Notes: a model not told the origin generated them from the letters alone. Positions 1 through 8,087 are shown, numbered from the stretch's first letter. The stretch is 64,000 nucleotides of DNA from JASLEW01 sp963732005 (GCA_963732005.1 CAVSXT010000004.1:2108001-2172000), one strand, 5' to 3'. Program-made: numbers and translations.

Positions 1-92
1 TTGGTGCTGTAGCCGCGCTGGATCTTCTGGCCCACCTGCCAGAACTGGACCTCGACCCGCCTCGAGACGCGTTCGCTCTGCCGTCGATTCAT
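1..92 (-). CDS. PilZ-domain protein, N-terminal part (cut by window edge)
   Basis: Only the first 30 codons are in the window; the gene continues past position 1. The start is ATG at 90-92, with GGAGAG about 8 nt upstream. The readable part starts MNRRQSERVSRRVEVQFW and continues to RGYSTN. PilZ domains, which bind cyclic di-GMP, typically have an arginine-rich entry (RxxxR) followed by a first strand and a G-Y/F-S-x-N turn, and that order is seen here. The D/NxSxxG part of the motif lies outside the window, so c-di-GMP binding is inferred from the first half of the domain only. Confidence 0.6.
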   Translation of the reverse strand, partial: MNRRQSERVSRRVEVQFWQVGQKIQRGYST

Positions 93-228
93 CGCTTCGC
101 TCTCCGGATCGCCGATGGCGCAATCTATAGAATACGCCGACTCGCGCCCCGGCGGGAAATCCCCTCCCCGGCAGGTGGTGTCCTAACAGTGTGTGGGTGC
201 TCCGGGGCGCCTGATCCTGCTGTAGGTT

Positions 229-246
229 CCTCTCCGTAAGGAGAGG
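229..246. other. Perfect hairpin with GTAA loop
   Basis: CCTCTCC and GGAGAGG form a 7-bp perfect stem closed by a GTAA (GNRA-type) loop. It lies in the leader of the small-gene operon that starts at 330. There is no T-run after it, so it is not a standard terminator. A role in the leader RNA is possible but unproven. Confidence 0.4.
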
Positions 247-329
247 GCCGCACCTCTCCGAACCAGACAGACGCCCCCGGCGGGAGCTTGGACCCTCCCG
301 CCGGGGACTTGCCGAGCACGGAGATACCC

Positions 330-686
330 ATGCCCGACCGCCCCGATTCTATCCCTCCCCCCTGGACCGAAGCGGATTCGATCCGCGAGACGACCCTGAT
401 CTGGCTGGATGATCCCGAGGACAGAGAAGCCGCCCGCCGGCTCGGCCGCCTGCTCTACAACCTGGCTGTTGAGACCACCAGCTTTCCCAGCGACGAGTCG
501 ATCACCCACGCCGAGATGCGGGCGGCGGCGGTCGATCTGCGCTTTATCGAAGGGTTTCTCCTGTCGGTGCGCCGGTCGGCCGATGACTCGGCCCTCTCCC
601 CCTCAGACAACCGCCTGGCCCACTTCGCCGCCTATGTGGCCCGGAAGGTCGGCGCGCTCGCCTTGGTGCTGGAGGAGCGGCTATGA
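330..686 (+). CDS. Hypothetical protein, first gene of a three-gene operon
   Basis: A 118-residue acidic protein with no signal peptide or membrane segment and no family I recognise. I chose ATG at 330 because CGGAG precedes it by 8-9 nt; an in-frame TTG at 288 has no ribosome site. The body is predicted mostly helical, with segments rich in E/D-R-A-L. Its TGA overlaps the ATG of the next gene (ATGA at 683-686), so the two are probably translated together. With the HTH-like and RHH-like genes behind it, the context resembles a small regulatory or mobile-element module. Confidence 0.6.
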   Translation: MPDRPDSIPPPWTEADSIRETTLIWLDDPEDREAARRLGRLLYNLAVETTSFPSDESITHAEMRAAAVDLRFIEGFLLSVRRSADDSALSPSDNRLAHFAAYVARKVGALALVLEERL

Positions 687-1018
687 GCTACCCCCTTGTT
701 CCAGATGTCGAGCGGGCGCGCAAGGCGCTTCGGCTGCTGGTCACCATTGCAGGGGTCAGCCGCCGGGAAGTCCGACGCCGATTGCTGATGGTGAACGGCG
801 GCACGGACGTGACGCGGCTGCTGAGCGGCGATCTGGATCTCAAGATCCGCCACGTGCTCGACATCTGCGGCGTCCTCGGCCTCCACCCCGGCGAGTTCTT
901 CTCCATCACCTACCCGAGGCCGTCGGAGCCTACGGCGTTCCTCCTCAAGGTCAGGGCGGTTTTTCACTCCATCCGGGCCACCTCTCCTCCCGATGACGGC
1001 CCCAAAGCCGGCGCCTAG
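683..1018 (+). CDS. Small lambda-repressor-like (XRE-type) HTH protein
   Basis: A 111-residue protein. Residues about 20-75 look like a four- to five-helix lambda-repressor-type DNA-binding domain: a helix with GVSRREVRRRL, then TDVTRLLSGDLDLKIRH, then VLDICGVLGLHPGEFF, which is the usual closing helix of XRE domains. It overlaps the upstream gene by 4 nt and the downstream one by 26 nt. It may regulate its own operon. The HTH assignment comes from motif order only, since the recognition helix departs from the commonest consensus. Confidence 0.55.
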   Translation: MSYPLVPDVERARKALRLLVTIAGVSRREVRRRLLMVNGGTDVTRLLSGDLDLKIRHVLDICGVLGLHPGEFFSITYPRPSEPTAFLLKVRAVFHSIRATSPPDDGPKAGA

Positions 1019-1184
1019 ATTGAAGGTCGTCGCGTTCACCGTCCGCGCCAGCCAGGAGCAGGCGCGGCGGTGGGCGCGGGTGTCCCGCTACCTCGGGTGC
1101 CGGTCGGTGTCGGCGTGGCTGGAGGAGTTGGGGGAGGAGCAGGCGCGGCGGGTTGAGGAGCTGATCCGGCTGGACAGCGGGTAG
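993..1184 (+). CDS. Small ribbon-helix-helix / MobC-like protein
   Basis: A 63-residue basic protein. A predicted beta strand (KVVAFTVRAS) is followed by two helices (QEQARRWARVSRYLG, then SVSAWLEELGEEQARR), the layout of ribbon-helix-helix and MobC-type accessory proteins. The start at ATG 993 lies inside the end of the preceding gene and has no good ribosome site, so translation probably depends on coupling. A DNA-binding role is inferred from fold only. Confidence 0.5.
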   Translation: MTAPKPAPRLKVVAFTVRASQEQARRWARVSRYLGCRSVSAWLEELGEEQARRVEELIRLDSG

Positions 1185-1550
1185 CCCATCGCGCTGCTCC
1201 GGGCGGTATCCTCACTCGTCGTTGGTGGCGGGGGGAGGCCGCCAGAGGGGGAGTCTTGTATCCGGCCCGCGAGTAGTCGCCCTACCTGGCGGGCAGGAGG
1301 AGCTGAGCCGCGTTGCTACCAATGGTAACAGTCGTTACTTTATAGATTCGCCAAGCTCTAACTGGACCGACCCCACGTGGCCGTCTCGTTGACCGCCCTA
1401 CTCTATGGGGTGGTTGACAAGTACCCCCCGGAAGGGCTAGTCTTTGCTTGCAGTTGACGCATGTCACTTACCGTAACTAGCCTCGTGCTAGGCGGAAAAT
1501 CCTGGGGCCACCTGCAAGGGTGGCCACAGTTGTTTTTGGAGTGCCGAAGG
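1185..1550. other. Non-coding stretch with overlapping inverted repeats
   Basis: No convincing gene. It contains TACCA-A-TGGTA at 1317-1327, overlapping a second inverted repeat GTAAC-AGTC-GTTAC at 1325-1338, just before TATAGA at 1341. This looks like an operator for a dimeric regulator, perhaps one of the small DNA-binding proteins upstream. A promoter candidate lies further down, at 1414-1443. Confidence 0.35.
1414..1443 (+). promoter_or_regulatory. Sigma70-type promoter candidate for the DUF3800 gene
   Basis: A consensus -35 TTGACA at 1414-1419, an 18-nt spacer and TAGTCT at 1438-1443. It would give a leader of about 100 nt before the ATG at 1551. Confidence 0.4.
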
Positions 1551-2456
1551 ATGCAGATCTTGTATTTGGATGAGTCCGGCTGTACGGGCGAACTGCCGTC
1601 GGCGACATCTTCTGTGCAACCCGTCTTCGTGCTTGCCGGCGTCGTTTTGAGCCAAGAGGGCATTCGGCAGCTTACGCTAGATTATCTCAGGCTCAAGCTC
1701 CGTTTCTTCCCCAGACTGTCTCCACCTGTCCATTTCCTTGATTCTGTCCTGCTAGAGATCAAAGGTGCCGATTTAAGAAGAAGCGTGAGTCGTGGGAACC
1801 GTGATGCACGGAGGCATGCGCTTCTTTTTCTTGGTTCCGTCATCAAGTTGCTGGAGGATAATAGGGCGAACATCCTGGGGAAAATACTAGTAAAGGGTCT
1901 TGGTCGCCCCATCAATTCCACAAGTCTGTACACCGCTTCAGTGCAGTCGATATGCGATTCATTTCAGCATATTTTGCACGGCAAGAATGAGACAGGGTTG
2001 GTTATAGCGGATCACAGAAACGAGCCTAAGAACGCAAAGGTCTCCCACTCAATCTTTACAAAGAAATTCAGCCAGAAAGGCGACTCCTACCCACACTTGC
2101 TTGAGATGCCTGTATATGGGCACAGTCAGAATCAGGTCGGACTACAACTCGCCGACTTGGTCTGCTCCTCTCTACTGTTTCCAATGGCAGCATACTCATT
2201 CTGCACAGGGTTCGTGACTAACGTCCACGTCCAGCCCGGCTTTGCCATCATTAGGGAACGATTCGGAGACAGGATTAAGTCGATGCTATACCGGTACACC
2301 GGCACAGGTGGAAGGACTCTTGGCGGAATTGTCGTTGACGATTCTCACGCCAACAAACCCGGACTCCATCTCTTTGGTGGCACAGTCGGAGCGGTGCGGC
2401 TGCCCACCAGCACCTTAATTGCGCCGCCATTGCTGCCCCTCCGTCCCGGGCCATAG
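1551..2456 (+). CDS. DUF3800 domain protein
   Basis: A 301-residue protein with the two DUF3800 signatures: the N-terminal strand YLDESG at residues 4-9 and, near residue 190, the H-x-x-N-Q-x-G-L-Q-L-A-D-L motif. DUF3800 proteins are predicted RNase H-like metal-dependent nucleases, often found in accessory islands; no reaction is proven. ATG 1551 is chosen because GGAG precedes it by 9 nt and the domain starts at once; an upstream ATG at 1461 would add 30 unconserved residues. The base composition is clearly AT-richer than the neighbours (codons such as AGA, ATA and TTG are common). Together with the adjacent IS transposase this suggests recent transfer. Confidence 0.8.
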   Translation: MQILYLDESGCTGELPSATSSVQPVFVLAGVVLSQEGIRQLTLDYLRLKLRFFPRLSPPVHFLDSVLLEIKGADLRRSVSRGNRDARRHALLFLGSVIKLLEDNRANILGKILVKGLGRPINSTSLYTASVQSICDSFQHILHGKNETGLVIADHRNEPKNAKVSHSIFTKKFSQKGDSYPHLLEMPVYGHSQNQVGLQLADLVCSSLLFPMAAYSFCTGFVTNVHVQPGFAIIRERFGDRIKSMLYRYTGTGGRTLGGIVVDDSHANKPGLHLFGGTVGAVRLPTSTLIAPPLLPLRPGP

Positions 2457-2473
2457 AGTTATCTTGCCCACGT

Positions 2474-3445
2474 TTAAGCCGCTACTAGATCCGCAACCGC
2501 CATCGGCTTCCGTGAGACACCTGCCTTCATTGCCGGCGTCATCCTGATGGTCGAGTGCATCCAGCAGAAATTGTAGTTCCAGAAGTGCAGCGCCAGCGCC
2601 GCCCGTAGGTTTTCCCACTTCTTGGAGAAGCCATTCGTAAGCCGGGTAAGCCGCCGGAGCTGCATCCGCATCGTGAGGTTCTGCCTTTCAATGTGACTGG
2701 TGCAGACCTTCGACTCCTCCGGGTCGCCCGAGATTGCGCGCTTCTCCGTGCCTATTATCTGCGGCGGGGAGTACCGCCGCTCTTCGCTCCCATCGGCAGC
2801 GTATGACTTGATGAGCTGGGCGAAGTCTACGCGGGCGCCAAGCTTTGCCTCGACCGCATCTGGGTAGCCGTCGAACCCGTCCGTGCTCAGCTGGAAACGG
2901 CCCTCGGTGGCGCAATCGAGCTTGGTCATGAACCGGTGGCTGTCCTCCGAGGTGCGGCGCCCCAGGTGGTGCGCCAGGACGACCTTTGAGGCGCGCTCGA
3001 TCGCGACGAAGGTGTAGGCGTCTCCGATGCGGGAATCGGCGATTCCCTTGCGCACCTTTGTGCGCTCCTTCATCTTCACGTAGCCCCAAATCTCGTCAGC
3101 CTGCACGTCCTGGACCTCGACCCGATGCACCAGCGTATTGAGCAGCGCTTCGGCCTTCGCGCCGGCGACCACCAGGAGCCGCATGATCGTGTCGCGGTGC
3201 GTGCCCGTCACGCGCTCCGTCGATCGGATCGAGTTGCCCTCGACCAACAGGTTGAGGCAGAGCGTTGCCATGGCAGGGTCGATCCGCATGGCACCCAGGG
3301 GACGCGCCGGAATGTCGCCGTAGGTGGCGCCGCACGCCTTGCAGCGGTGCCGCACGTTGCGCTTCCGGTCCCGGCCCCAAAGGATCGTCCGGCCGCCACA
3401 GGAGCGGCAGAGGGGGGCGATCGGGGTGGGAGTCGGGGCGTCCAT
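2474..3445 (-). CDS. IS1-family-type DDE transposase
   Basis: A 323-residue transposase. Residues 10-40 form a zinc ribbon (C-x2-C, then C-x2-C), followed by a helical segment containing the SIRSTERVTGTHRDTI HTH, and then the catalytic region with DEIWGYV (first Asp), the second Asp in LSTDGFDGYPDAV and a C-terminal HIERQNLTMRMQLRRLTRL block typical of this group. The ATG at 3443-3445 is chosen; an extension up to 3562 exists but lacks homology. The gene is intact, unlike the transposon at 4-7.5 kb. Clear terminal inverted repeats could not be confirmed; only a CCCAC-containing match is shared by the flanks. Confidence 0.85.
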   Translation of the reverse strand: MDAPTPTPIAPLCRSCGGRTILWGRDRKRNVRHRCKACGATYGDIPARPLGAMRIDPAMATLCLNLLVEGNSIRSTERVTGTHRDTIMRLLVVAGAKAEALLNTLVHRVEVQDVQADEIWGYVKMKERTKVRKGIADSRIGDAYTFVAIERASKVVLAHHLGRRTSEDSHRFMTKLDCATEGRFQLSTDGFDGYPDAVEAKLGARVDFAQLIKSYAADGSEERRYSPPQIIGTEKRAISGDPEESKVCTSHIERQNLTMRMQLRRLTRLTNGFSKKWENLRAALALHFWNYNFCWMHSTIRMTPAMKAGVSRKPMAVADLVAA

Positions 3446-3476
3446 TGCAAGCTCGATGACCAAATGATATCCACAA

Positions 3477-3490
3477 GACATCCACATGTC
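3477..3490. promoter_or_regulatory. Inverted repeat GACAT-CCAC-ATGTC
   Basis: Two 5-bp arms around CCAC, just upstream of the promoter of the RHH gene at 3539. A partial direct copy, ATCCACA, lies just before it. It may be the operator of that RHH protein or part of the IS1 end. Confidence 0.35.
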
Positions 3491-3502
3491 AAGTGAAAAA
3501 GT

Positions 3503-3532
3503 TTGACTGTGGGTATCTTTTGGCCGTACATT
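3503..3532 (+). promoter_or_regulatory. Promoter giving an apparently leaderless transcript
   Basis: TTGACT at 3503-3508, an 18-nt spacer and TACATT at 3527-3532. A start 7 nt after the -10 box falls on the A of the ATG at 3539, which lacks any ribosome-binding site. Translation of the next gene is therefore probably leaderless. Confidence 0.5.
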
Positions 3533-3538
3533 GGACGC

Positions 3539-3733
3539 ATGACAGACCGACCCAGGAAACACACTGAAGCGGTAGTCCTTCGGTTCGAGCCGGAGCAGCT
3601 TGAGATGGTGGACCGGGCCGCCGAGCTGGCAGGGCTCAACCGAACGTCATGGCTTCGCGCCCTGGCTATTCGTGCGGCCCGGCAAGAGCTTGCTGAGACC
3701 GGCGACAGGGCGAAGGCCAAGCGCCGCTCCTGA
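3539..3733 (+). CDS. Ribbon-helix-helix DNA-binding protein (DUF1778/CopG-like)
   Basis: A 64-residue protein. A strand AVVLRFEP is followed by helix EQLEMVDRAAELAG and then NRTSWLRALAIRAARQEL, the ribbon-helix-helix layout seen in DUF1778-type antitoxins and CopG proteins. No toxin gene follows; only the candidate RNA and the decayed transposon do. It is therefore either an orphan antitoxin-like regulator or cargo of the adjacent IS. Start ATG 3539 rests on the promoter position and the fold; an upstream start at 3503 would lie in the -35 box. Confidence 0.6.
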   Translation: MTDRPRKHTEAVVLRFEPEQLEMVDRAAELAGLNRTSWLRALAIRAARQELAETGDRAKAKRRS

Positions 3734-3852
3734 GCGCCCTAGCGCGCCTATCGGCCGGCGTGGCAGGCCGAGGAGCAGCAGCCCGAATAGCTGGCGGCAA
3801 GGTGGTGGCGGGAACTGCGGATAGGCGTGCCGCATCGAACTCCTTTGAGGAG

Positions 3853-3882
3853 TTGCAACGCGGACCGCCTGGCGGGTATACT
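3853..3882 (+). promoter_or_regulatory. Promoter candidate for a small RNA
   Basis: TTGCAA at 3853-3858, an 18-nt spacer and TATACT at 3877-3882. No open reading frame with a ribosome site follows before the hairpin terminator at 3925. Confidence 0.4.
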
Positions 3883-3888
3883 TTCGTC

Positions 3889-3963
3889 GTACGAGGTTCG
3901 GACGGTCCGCGTCCTGTCCCTCACGATCGCCAGCGGTCCGACCCGCTGGCGATCACCATTTTG
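3889..3963 (+). ncRNA. Candidate small RNA of about 75 nt
   Basis: The transcript would run from just after the -10 box TATACT to the T-run after a 12-bp GC-rich hairpin. The 5' half can form a small stem (CGGA/TCCG around 3899). No coding potential is visible between promoter and terminator. It lies in a 316-nt gap between an RHH gene and a decayed transposon. The call rests only on promoter plus terminator, without comparative support. Confidence 0.35.
3925..3962 (+). terminator. Intrinsic-terminator-like hairpin
   Basis: GATCGCCAGCGG at 3925-3936 pairs perfectly with CCGCTGGCGATC at 3943-3954 around a 6-nt loop, followed by ACCATTTTG. The stem is strong; the T-run is short (four). Confidence 0.5.
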
Positions 3964-4049
3964 GGCCGCAGCCGGCCGGGCAGCAAGGCAGGAAGAGCGC
4001 CAAATTTTCTCCATGGAGCTAAGTCAAGCTGCTAATTCTTAACGGCTTA

Positions 4050-4523
4050 GTGGAATATCTTGCCCGTGATTGCGTAGAACGCCTCTTAGAGAAAACGGGG
4101 CCTACCTCTCCGAGAGAAGCTTCTCTAGCAGACGGAACGCCTGGTACAACAGCGCTTGGACTTCCTGGATCGTGCGCCGCGTGTTCGCTGGGGCGGAAGG
4201 TGTTTTTCAGCGTGTGGGTGCTGTTGCTGCCGGTGCTGCGAGAAGGCCCGACGCCGACGCGGCTGAGCCGGCTCGAGGAGGTGTTCGCGGTGAGCCGGCG
4301 GACGCTGCTGCGTTGGCGGCGGTGGTGGCGGGAGGCAGTGCCGCAGAGCCGCTTCTGGCGGACGCGGCGGGGCGACTGGGCGGCGGCACCGGTCGCGACC
4401 GCGGCGCTGCCAGGCTCCCTGTTGCAGAGGTTTGCCGGGATCGTGGAGGCGAGAGAGCGCGTGCGAGCGGTCTTGCGCTGGCTGGCGCCCCTCGGTGAGA
4501 CGGCGCCGGATCACGCTGTCTGA
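4050..4523 (+). CDS. Transposon HTH protein (DUF6431-like), probably N-terminally truncated
   Basis: From about residue 48 (GRKVFFSVWVLLLPVLREG) the sequence resembles the small protein that precedes the integrase in this transposon type, with an HTH-like segment EEVFAVSRRTLLRWRRWWR and then a basic RFWRTRRGDW motif. The first 47 residues look like read-through from unrelated sequence, and the zinc-binding N-terminus expected of the family is missing. The start at GTG 4050 is therefore only the limit of the open frame. It probably belongs to the inactive element. Confidence 0.45.
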   Translation: MEYLARDCVERLLEKTGPTSPREASLADGTPGTTALGLPGSCAACSLGRKVFFSVWVLLLPVLREGPTPTRLSRLEEVFAVSRRTLLRWRRWWREAVPQSRFWRTRRGDWAAAPVATAALPGSLLQRFAGIVEARERVRAVLRWLAPLGETAPDHAV

Positions 4524-4629
4524 GGTTCGCCGGAGACCCGCAGAGGATGCGCCTGGACGGAGGTTGCCGCGGGCCATAGCGTGCACGATGCCGGCGCCGA
4601 GAGCACCTGGGCGCCGGCGAGGAGGCGCC

Positions 4630-6087
4630 ATGGCGCGCGAGCACGCGGTGTCCGTACACGAGCGCTGGGCTCACCTGCGCTTTGCGGTGGTGGGGCCGTT
4701 GCTGGCCTCGCCGCCGCCAGCCGGTGAGCTGCAGGCCGAGCTCGCCCGGTTGGCCGGCAGGGACTGGCAGCATCCCCTCTCCGGCCAGCCGGTGCGCTTC
4801 GCCGTCTCCACCATCGAGCGCTGGCTCTACAAGGCGCGCGCGGGTGCCGACCCGGTGGCCGTCCTGCGCCGCCGGCCGCGCCGCGACCGCGGCGAGCAGC
4901 ACACCATCGGCTCTCGGCTGAGCGACGCGCTGCGGCGCCAGTACGAAGCTCACCCTCGCTGGAGCTACCAGCTGCACCTCGACAATCTCGCGGTGCTGGT
5001 TGCGGAGCAGCCCGAGCTGGGGCCGCTGCCCTCCTATCCCAGCCTGCGCCGTTACATGGTGGCTCACGGCTGGCCGCGGCACCGGCCGCGCACGAGCGGC
5101 GGGTCGCCGCTGGCAGGCAGCCAAGCCATGACCGCCGAGCTGACGGCCCGCGAGGTGCGCAGCTACGAGGCCACCCATGTCGGCGGGCTGTGGCACCTCG
5201 ATTTCCATCACGGCTCGCGCAAGATCCTCAGCCCGCAGGGCGAATGGTTCCGGCCGCTGCTGCTGGCGATCCTCGACGACCACTCGCGGCTGGTATGCCA
5301 CGCGCAGTGGTACCGCGACGAGACGGCCGGGAGTCTCGTCCACGGTCTGGTGCAAGCGTTTCTCAAGCGCGGCCTACCGAGAGCCGCGCTGATGGACAAC
5401 GGTGGCGCCATGATCGCCGCCGAGACCGTCGAGGGCCTCGCGCGGCTCGGCATCCTGCACCAGACGACGCTGCCGCGCAGCCCTTATCAGAACGGCAAGC
5501 AGGAGAATTTCTGGTCCACCGCCGAGGGCCGGCTGCTGGCCATGCTCGAAGGCGAGCCCTTGCTCACGCTCGACGTGCTCAACCGGGCCACGCTCGCCTG
5601 GGTGGAGCTCGACTATCACCGCACCGTCCACAGCGAGATCCGCACGACCCCTCTGGCCCGCTCGCTGAGAGCCCGTCGGTGGCTCGTCCCTGCCCGACGA
5701 TGGCCGACCTCGAGCTCGCTTTCACCGCAGCGGCGTCGCGCACCCAGCGACGCAGCGACGGCACCCTCACCCTCGACGGCGTGCGCTTCGAGGTGCCCGC
5801 GCGTTTCCGCCACCTGCGCGGCTCGCGCTGCGCTACAAGAGTTGGGATCTCCGCCAGGCCTGGCTGATCGACGAAGCGCAGGGCGTCGCCCTCGAACGCC
5901 TCTACCCGCTCGACCGCGCCAGAAACGCCGAGGGCGTGCGCCGACCGCTGCCGGCACCGACCTCAGCGCCGCGGCGGCGGCTCCCGAGCCGCCTGGCATC
6001 GCGCCCTTGCTGCGCAAGCTCATGGCGGACTACGCCGCCACCGGCTTGCCCCCCGCCTACATCCCACAGGAGGAGCCCGAACCATGA
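4630..6087 (+). pseudogene. DDE integrase/transposase of the transposon, three frameshifts
   Basis: ATG 4630 starts MAREHAVSVHERWAHLRF. An HTH region with ERWLYKARAG is followed by an rve-type core: DFHHGSRKI carries the first Asp, ALMDNGGAMIA the second, and the glutamate lies in NGKQENFWSTAEGRL. Near 5667 the frame drops by one and resumes with SVARPCPTMADLELAF, near 5822 it changes again to LRYKSWDLRQAWLIDEAQ, and near 5945 once more before KLMADYAATGLPPAYI and the stop at 6087. Each break is repaired by adding one base. The catalytic core is intact; only the C-terminal beta-barrel part is split. The stop overlaps the ATPase start. Confidence 0.75.
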
Positions 6088-6929
6088 CCCACAAGCTGCT
6101 CGCCCTCTTCGGTCTGAAGTGGAATCCCTTCTCGGCCGACGTCCCCGTCGACGCTCTCTGGCGCTCGCCCAAGATCGAGCACTTCTGCTGGCGCCTCGAA
6201 AGCCTGTGCGAGAGGGCGGTTTTGCTCTCATCTCCGGCGACCCCGGCACCGGCAAGTCCGTCGCCCTGCGCACTCTCGCCCACCACCTCGCCGCCTTGCC
6301 CGATGTCGTCACCGGCGTGCTCACACGGCCACAGAGCGGGCTGGCCGACTTCTATCGCGAGATGGGACACCTCTTCGGCGTCGCCTGGCGCCGCACAACC
6401 GCTGGGGCGGCTTCAAGATCCTGCGCGACACCTGGCTGGCCCACGTCGAAGCCACCCGTTGCCGGCCAGTACTGCTGGTCGACGAGGCGCAGGAAATGCC
6501 CGCCGGCGTGCTGGCCGAACTGCGCATCCTCGCCTCCACCGACTTCGATTCCCGTTCCATCCTCACCGTCGTGCTCTGCGGCGACGGCCGCCTCACCGAG
6601 CAATTCCGCAGCGATGAGTTGCTGCCATCGCCAGCCGCATCCGCGCCCGGCTCACCCTCGACTACCTCCAGCCCAAGGAGCTGCTCGATTGGCTCGGCTA
6701 TGTCCTCACCGCCGCCGGCCAGCCGCAGCTCCTAACCCAAGACGTCAAGACCACCCTTGCCGAACACGCCGCCGGCAACCTCCGCGTCCTCGCCACCATG
6801 GCCGGCGACCTGCTCGCTCTCGCCGCTCGTCGCGAGCTTCCCGAGATCGACCAGAAGCTCTACTTCGAGCTGTTCTCCTCGCAGCCGCGCCCACGGACCA
6901 AGGCCCTCGCGCAACACGCCAGGACCTGA
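6084..6929 (+). pseudogene. ExeA/TniB-like AAA ATPase of the transposon, three frameshifts
   Basis: It starts MTHKLLALFGLKWNPF, the usual N-terminus of these ATPases. Walker A SGDPGTGKS is in the second frame (about 6236-6262), Walker B VLLVDEAQEMPAG in a third (about 6470-6510), and the C-terminal lid (IRARLTLDYLQPKELLDWL onward) in the first again, ending at 6929. The three breaks, near 6209, 6383 and 6626, are each repaired by one added base (for example CTGGTG for CTGTG). The function would be ATP-dependent target choice for the integrase. As sequenced it cannot give a full protein. Confidence 0.75.
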
Positions 6930-6940
6930 ATCGTCTCGCC

Positions 6941-7510
6941 GTGCCCACAGCGCCACGCTGCTATGTCGAAGTGGTCCTCGATCTCTACCGCCGCACACCC
7001 GGCACCTCGGGTGTCGTCCGTCGTGCCGATCGCCAGCTCGCTGCGGCGCTCTACCACCGCCAGGTCCCCGCCGGCCTCGTCGCGACGGCGCTTCTGGTCG
7101 CCGCCGCCCGCCGCACCCTCAGGCCGGCTGACGCCCCGCCGCTCCGGCCGATCGCCACCCTCCACTACTTCCTGCCGGTCATCGACGAGCTCATCGCCGA
7201 CCCTTGCGCTGGCGGACACCTTCCTGCCTTCGGAGCTTGTCGGCCAGGCGGCGAGCGACGGACTCTGGCCTGGAGGCGCCCGGCTCGGTGGGCAAGCTCC
7301 TGGCGTAGCGGAGCGCCGCAGCGTGGTAGGTCAGTCTCTTGTTGGCGGCACGGAGCTGCTGGACCGCTTCGAGCGCTGACGTGTCGTCGAGCGGCGGCCG
7401 GCCGGCAGCTCCGGCCTCGGGACTCCGCGGTTCAGCCAGGGACACCCCCGAGGCACCCAGATATGGAGGAAATGCAGCTTATTGGGGGGAGCTTACCACG
7501 CGACCGCTAA
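6941..7510 (+). CDS. Short helical protein trailing the transposon ATPase
   Basis: GTG 6941 opens a frame reading CYVEVVLDLYRRTPG, RRADRQLAAALYHRQV and LHYFLPVIDEL up to about 7200. This pattern resembles the small third protein found after the ATPase in related elements, whose function is unknown to me. After about 7200 the translation becomes arginine- and tryptophan-rich and is probably not real, so another frameshift near 7200 or a shorter gene is likely. Confidence 0.4.
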   Translation: MPTAPRCYVEVVLDLYRRTPGTSGVVRRADRQLAAALYHRQVPAGLVATALLVAAARRTLRPADAPPLRPIATLHYFLPVIDELIADPCAGGHLPAFGACRPGGERRTLAWRRPARWASSWRSGAPQRGRSVSCWRHGAAGPLRALTCRRAAAGRQLRPRDSAVQPGTPPRHPDMEEMQLIGGSLPRDR

Positions 7511-7709
7511 AATACTCTGTCCTCAGTCCGCCAGGTGCCCGCAGAAGAGAACGGACGGCGCGGCGGCCGGTGTGGGAGCCGGTGTTCGGGGATCAGCCTA
7601 GCCGCGCTTGAGGAGATTCTACAGGAAGGGGGAGGGGTATAGAGTCAAGTGATTGCCCGACGCGCCACGTCGGCACTCACCACCCGCCGGTAACAGGGAG
7701 GAACCAGGT

Positions 7710-7889
7710 ATGGCAGTGGACCTGAACAGGCTCAAAGCCCAAATGGATAGGACCGCTTCAGTAGCCCATGAGGCGCGCTACGCCGACACCGTGAGGGTAG
7801 ATCTCGTTAAGGTAGTTCAGGGATTGGTCGACGCCGTTGTCGCACTGAGGAACGAGGTGGACGAGCTGAAGCGCCACACGAAAGGCTGA
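7710..7889 (+). CDS. Small coiled-coil-like hypothetical protein
   Basis: A 59-residue protein starting MAVDLNRLKAQMDRT, preceded by GGAGG 8 nt upstream, which fixes the start at 7710 rather than an upstream in-frame codon. The C-terminal half (VVQGLVDAVVALRNEVDELKRHTK) has a heptad pattern suggesting a short coiled coil. No family is recognised. It stands alone after the transposon. Confidence 0.5.
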   Translation: MAVDLNRLKAQMDRTASVAHEARYADTVRVDLVKVVQGLVDAVVALRNEVDELKRHTKG

Positions 7890-8087
7890 AGCGCGTGATT
7901 GGACAGCCCCCCGGCTAAGGGGCCGTCTTCGATCCTGTCGGCTGGGCTTCTGGAAAGCGGCGCCCGGGGCAGCCCGGATCGCGCGCTCGCTTGGCGCCTC
8001 GCTGGGTAGGGGCGAAGAGGCCGCGATGGGGTGCTAGACTGAGCGTGTCCTCGCCCGCGAGGGCCTTGCCAGAAAGGAGGTGCCCCT

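Larger units (their letters stand above)
4026..7480 (+). mobile_element. Decayed multigene transposon (DDE integrase plus AAA ATPase)
   Basis: Gene order is HTH protein, DDE integrase, ExeA/TniB-type ATPase and a short helical protein, all on the plus strand. Elements with this set move by a DDE recombinase assisted by an ATP-dependent target selector. The integrase and ATPase are each broken by three frameshifts, all of the -1 type and mostly losses from GG or CCC runs. A weak inverted match AAGCTGC (4026-4032) / GCAGCTT (7474-7480) is used for the limits and may be chance; the ends are otherwise unproven. Confidence 0.5.

Noticed and set aside
2457..3530. Terminal inverted repeats of the IS1-type element
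   Set aside because: The flanks share only CCCAC and a few scattered bases; not enough to define ends.
4113..4126. Perfect 14-bp palindrome AGAGAAGCTTCTCT near the transposon start
   Set aside because: Too little loop space for a hairpin, no match at the other end of the element, and a single occurrence; no function can be supported.
7191..7445. Minus-strand 84-codon frame at the transposon end, with a natural-looking helical segment
   Set aside because: It overlaps the small transposon gene, has no convincing ribosome site and matches no known protein.
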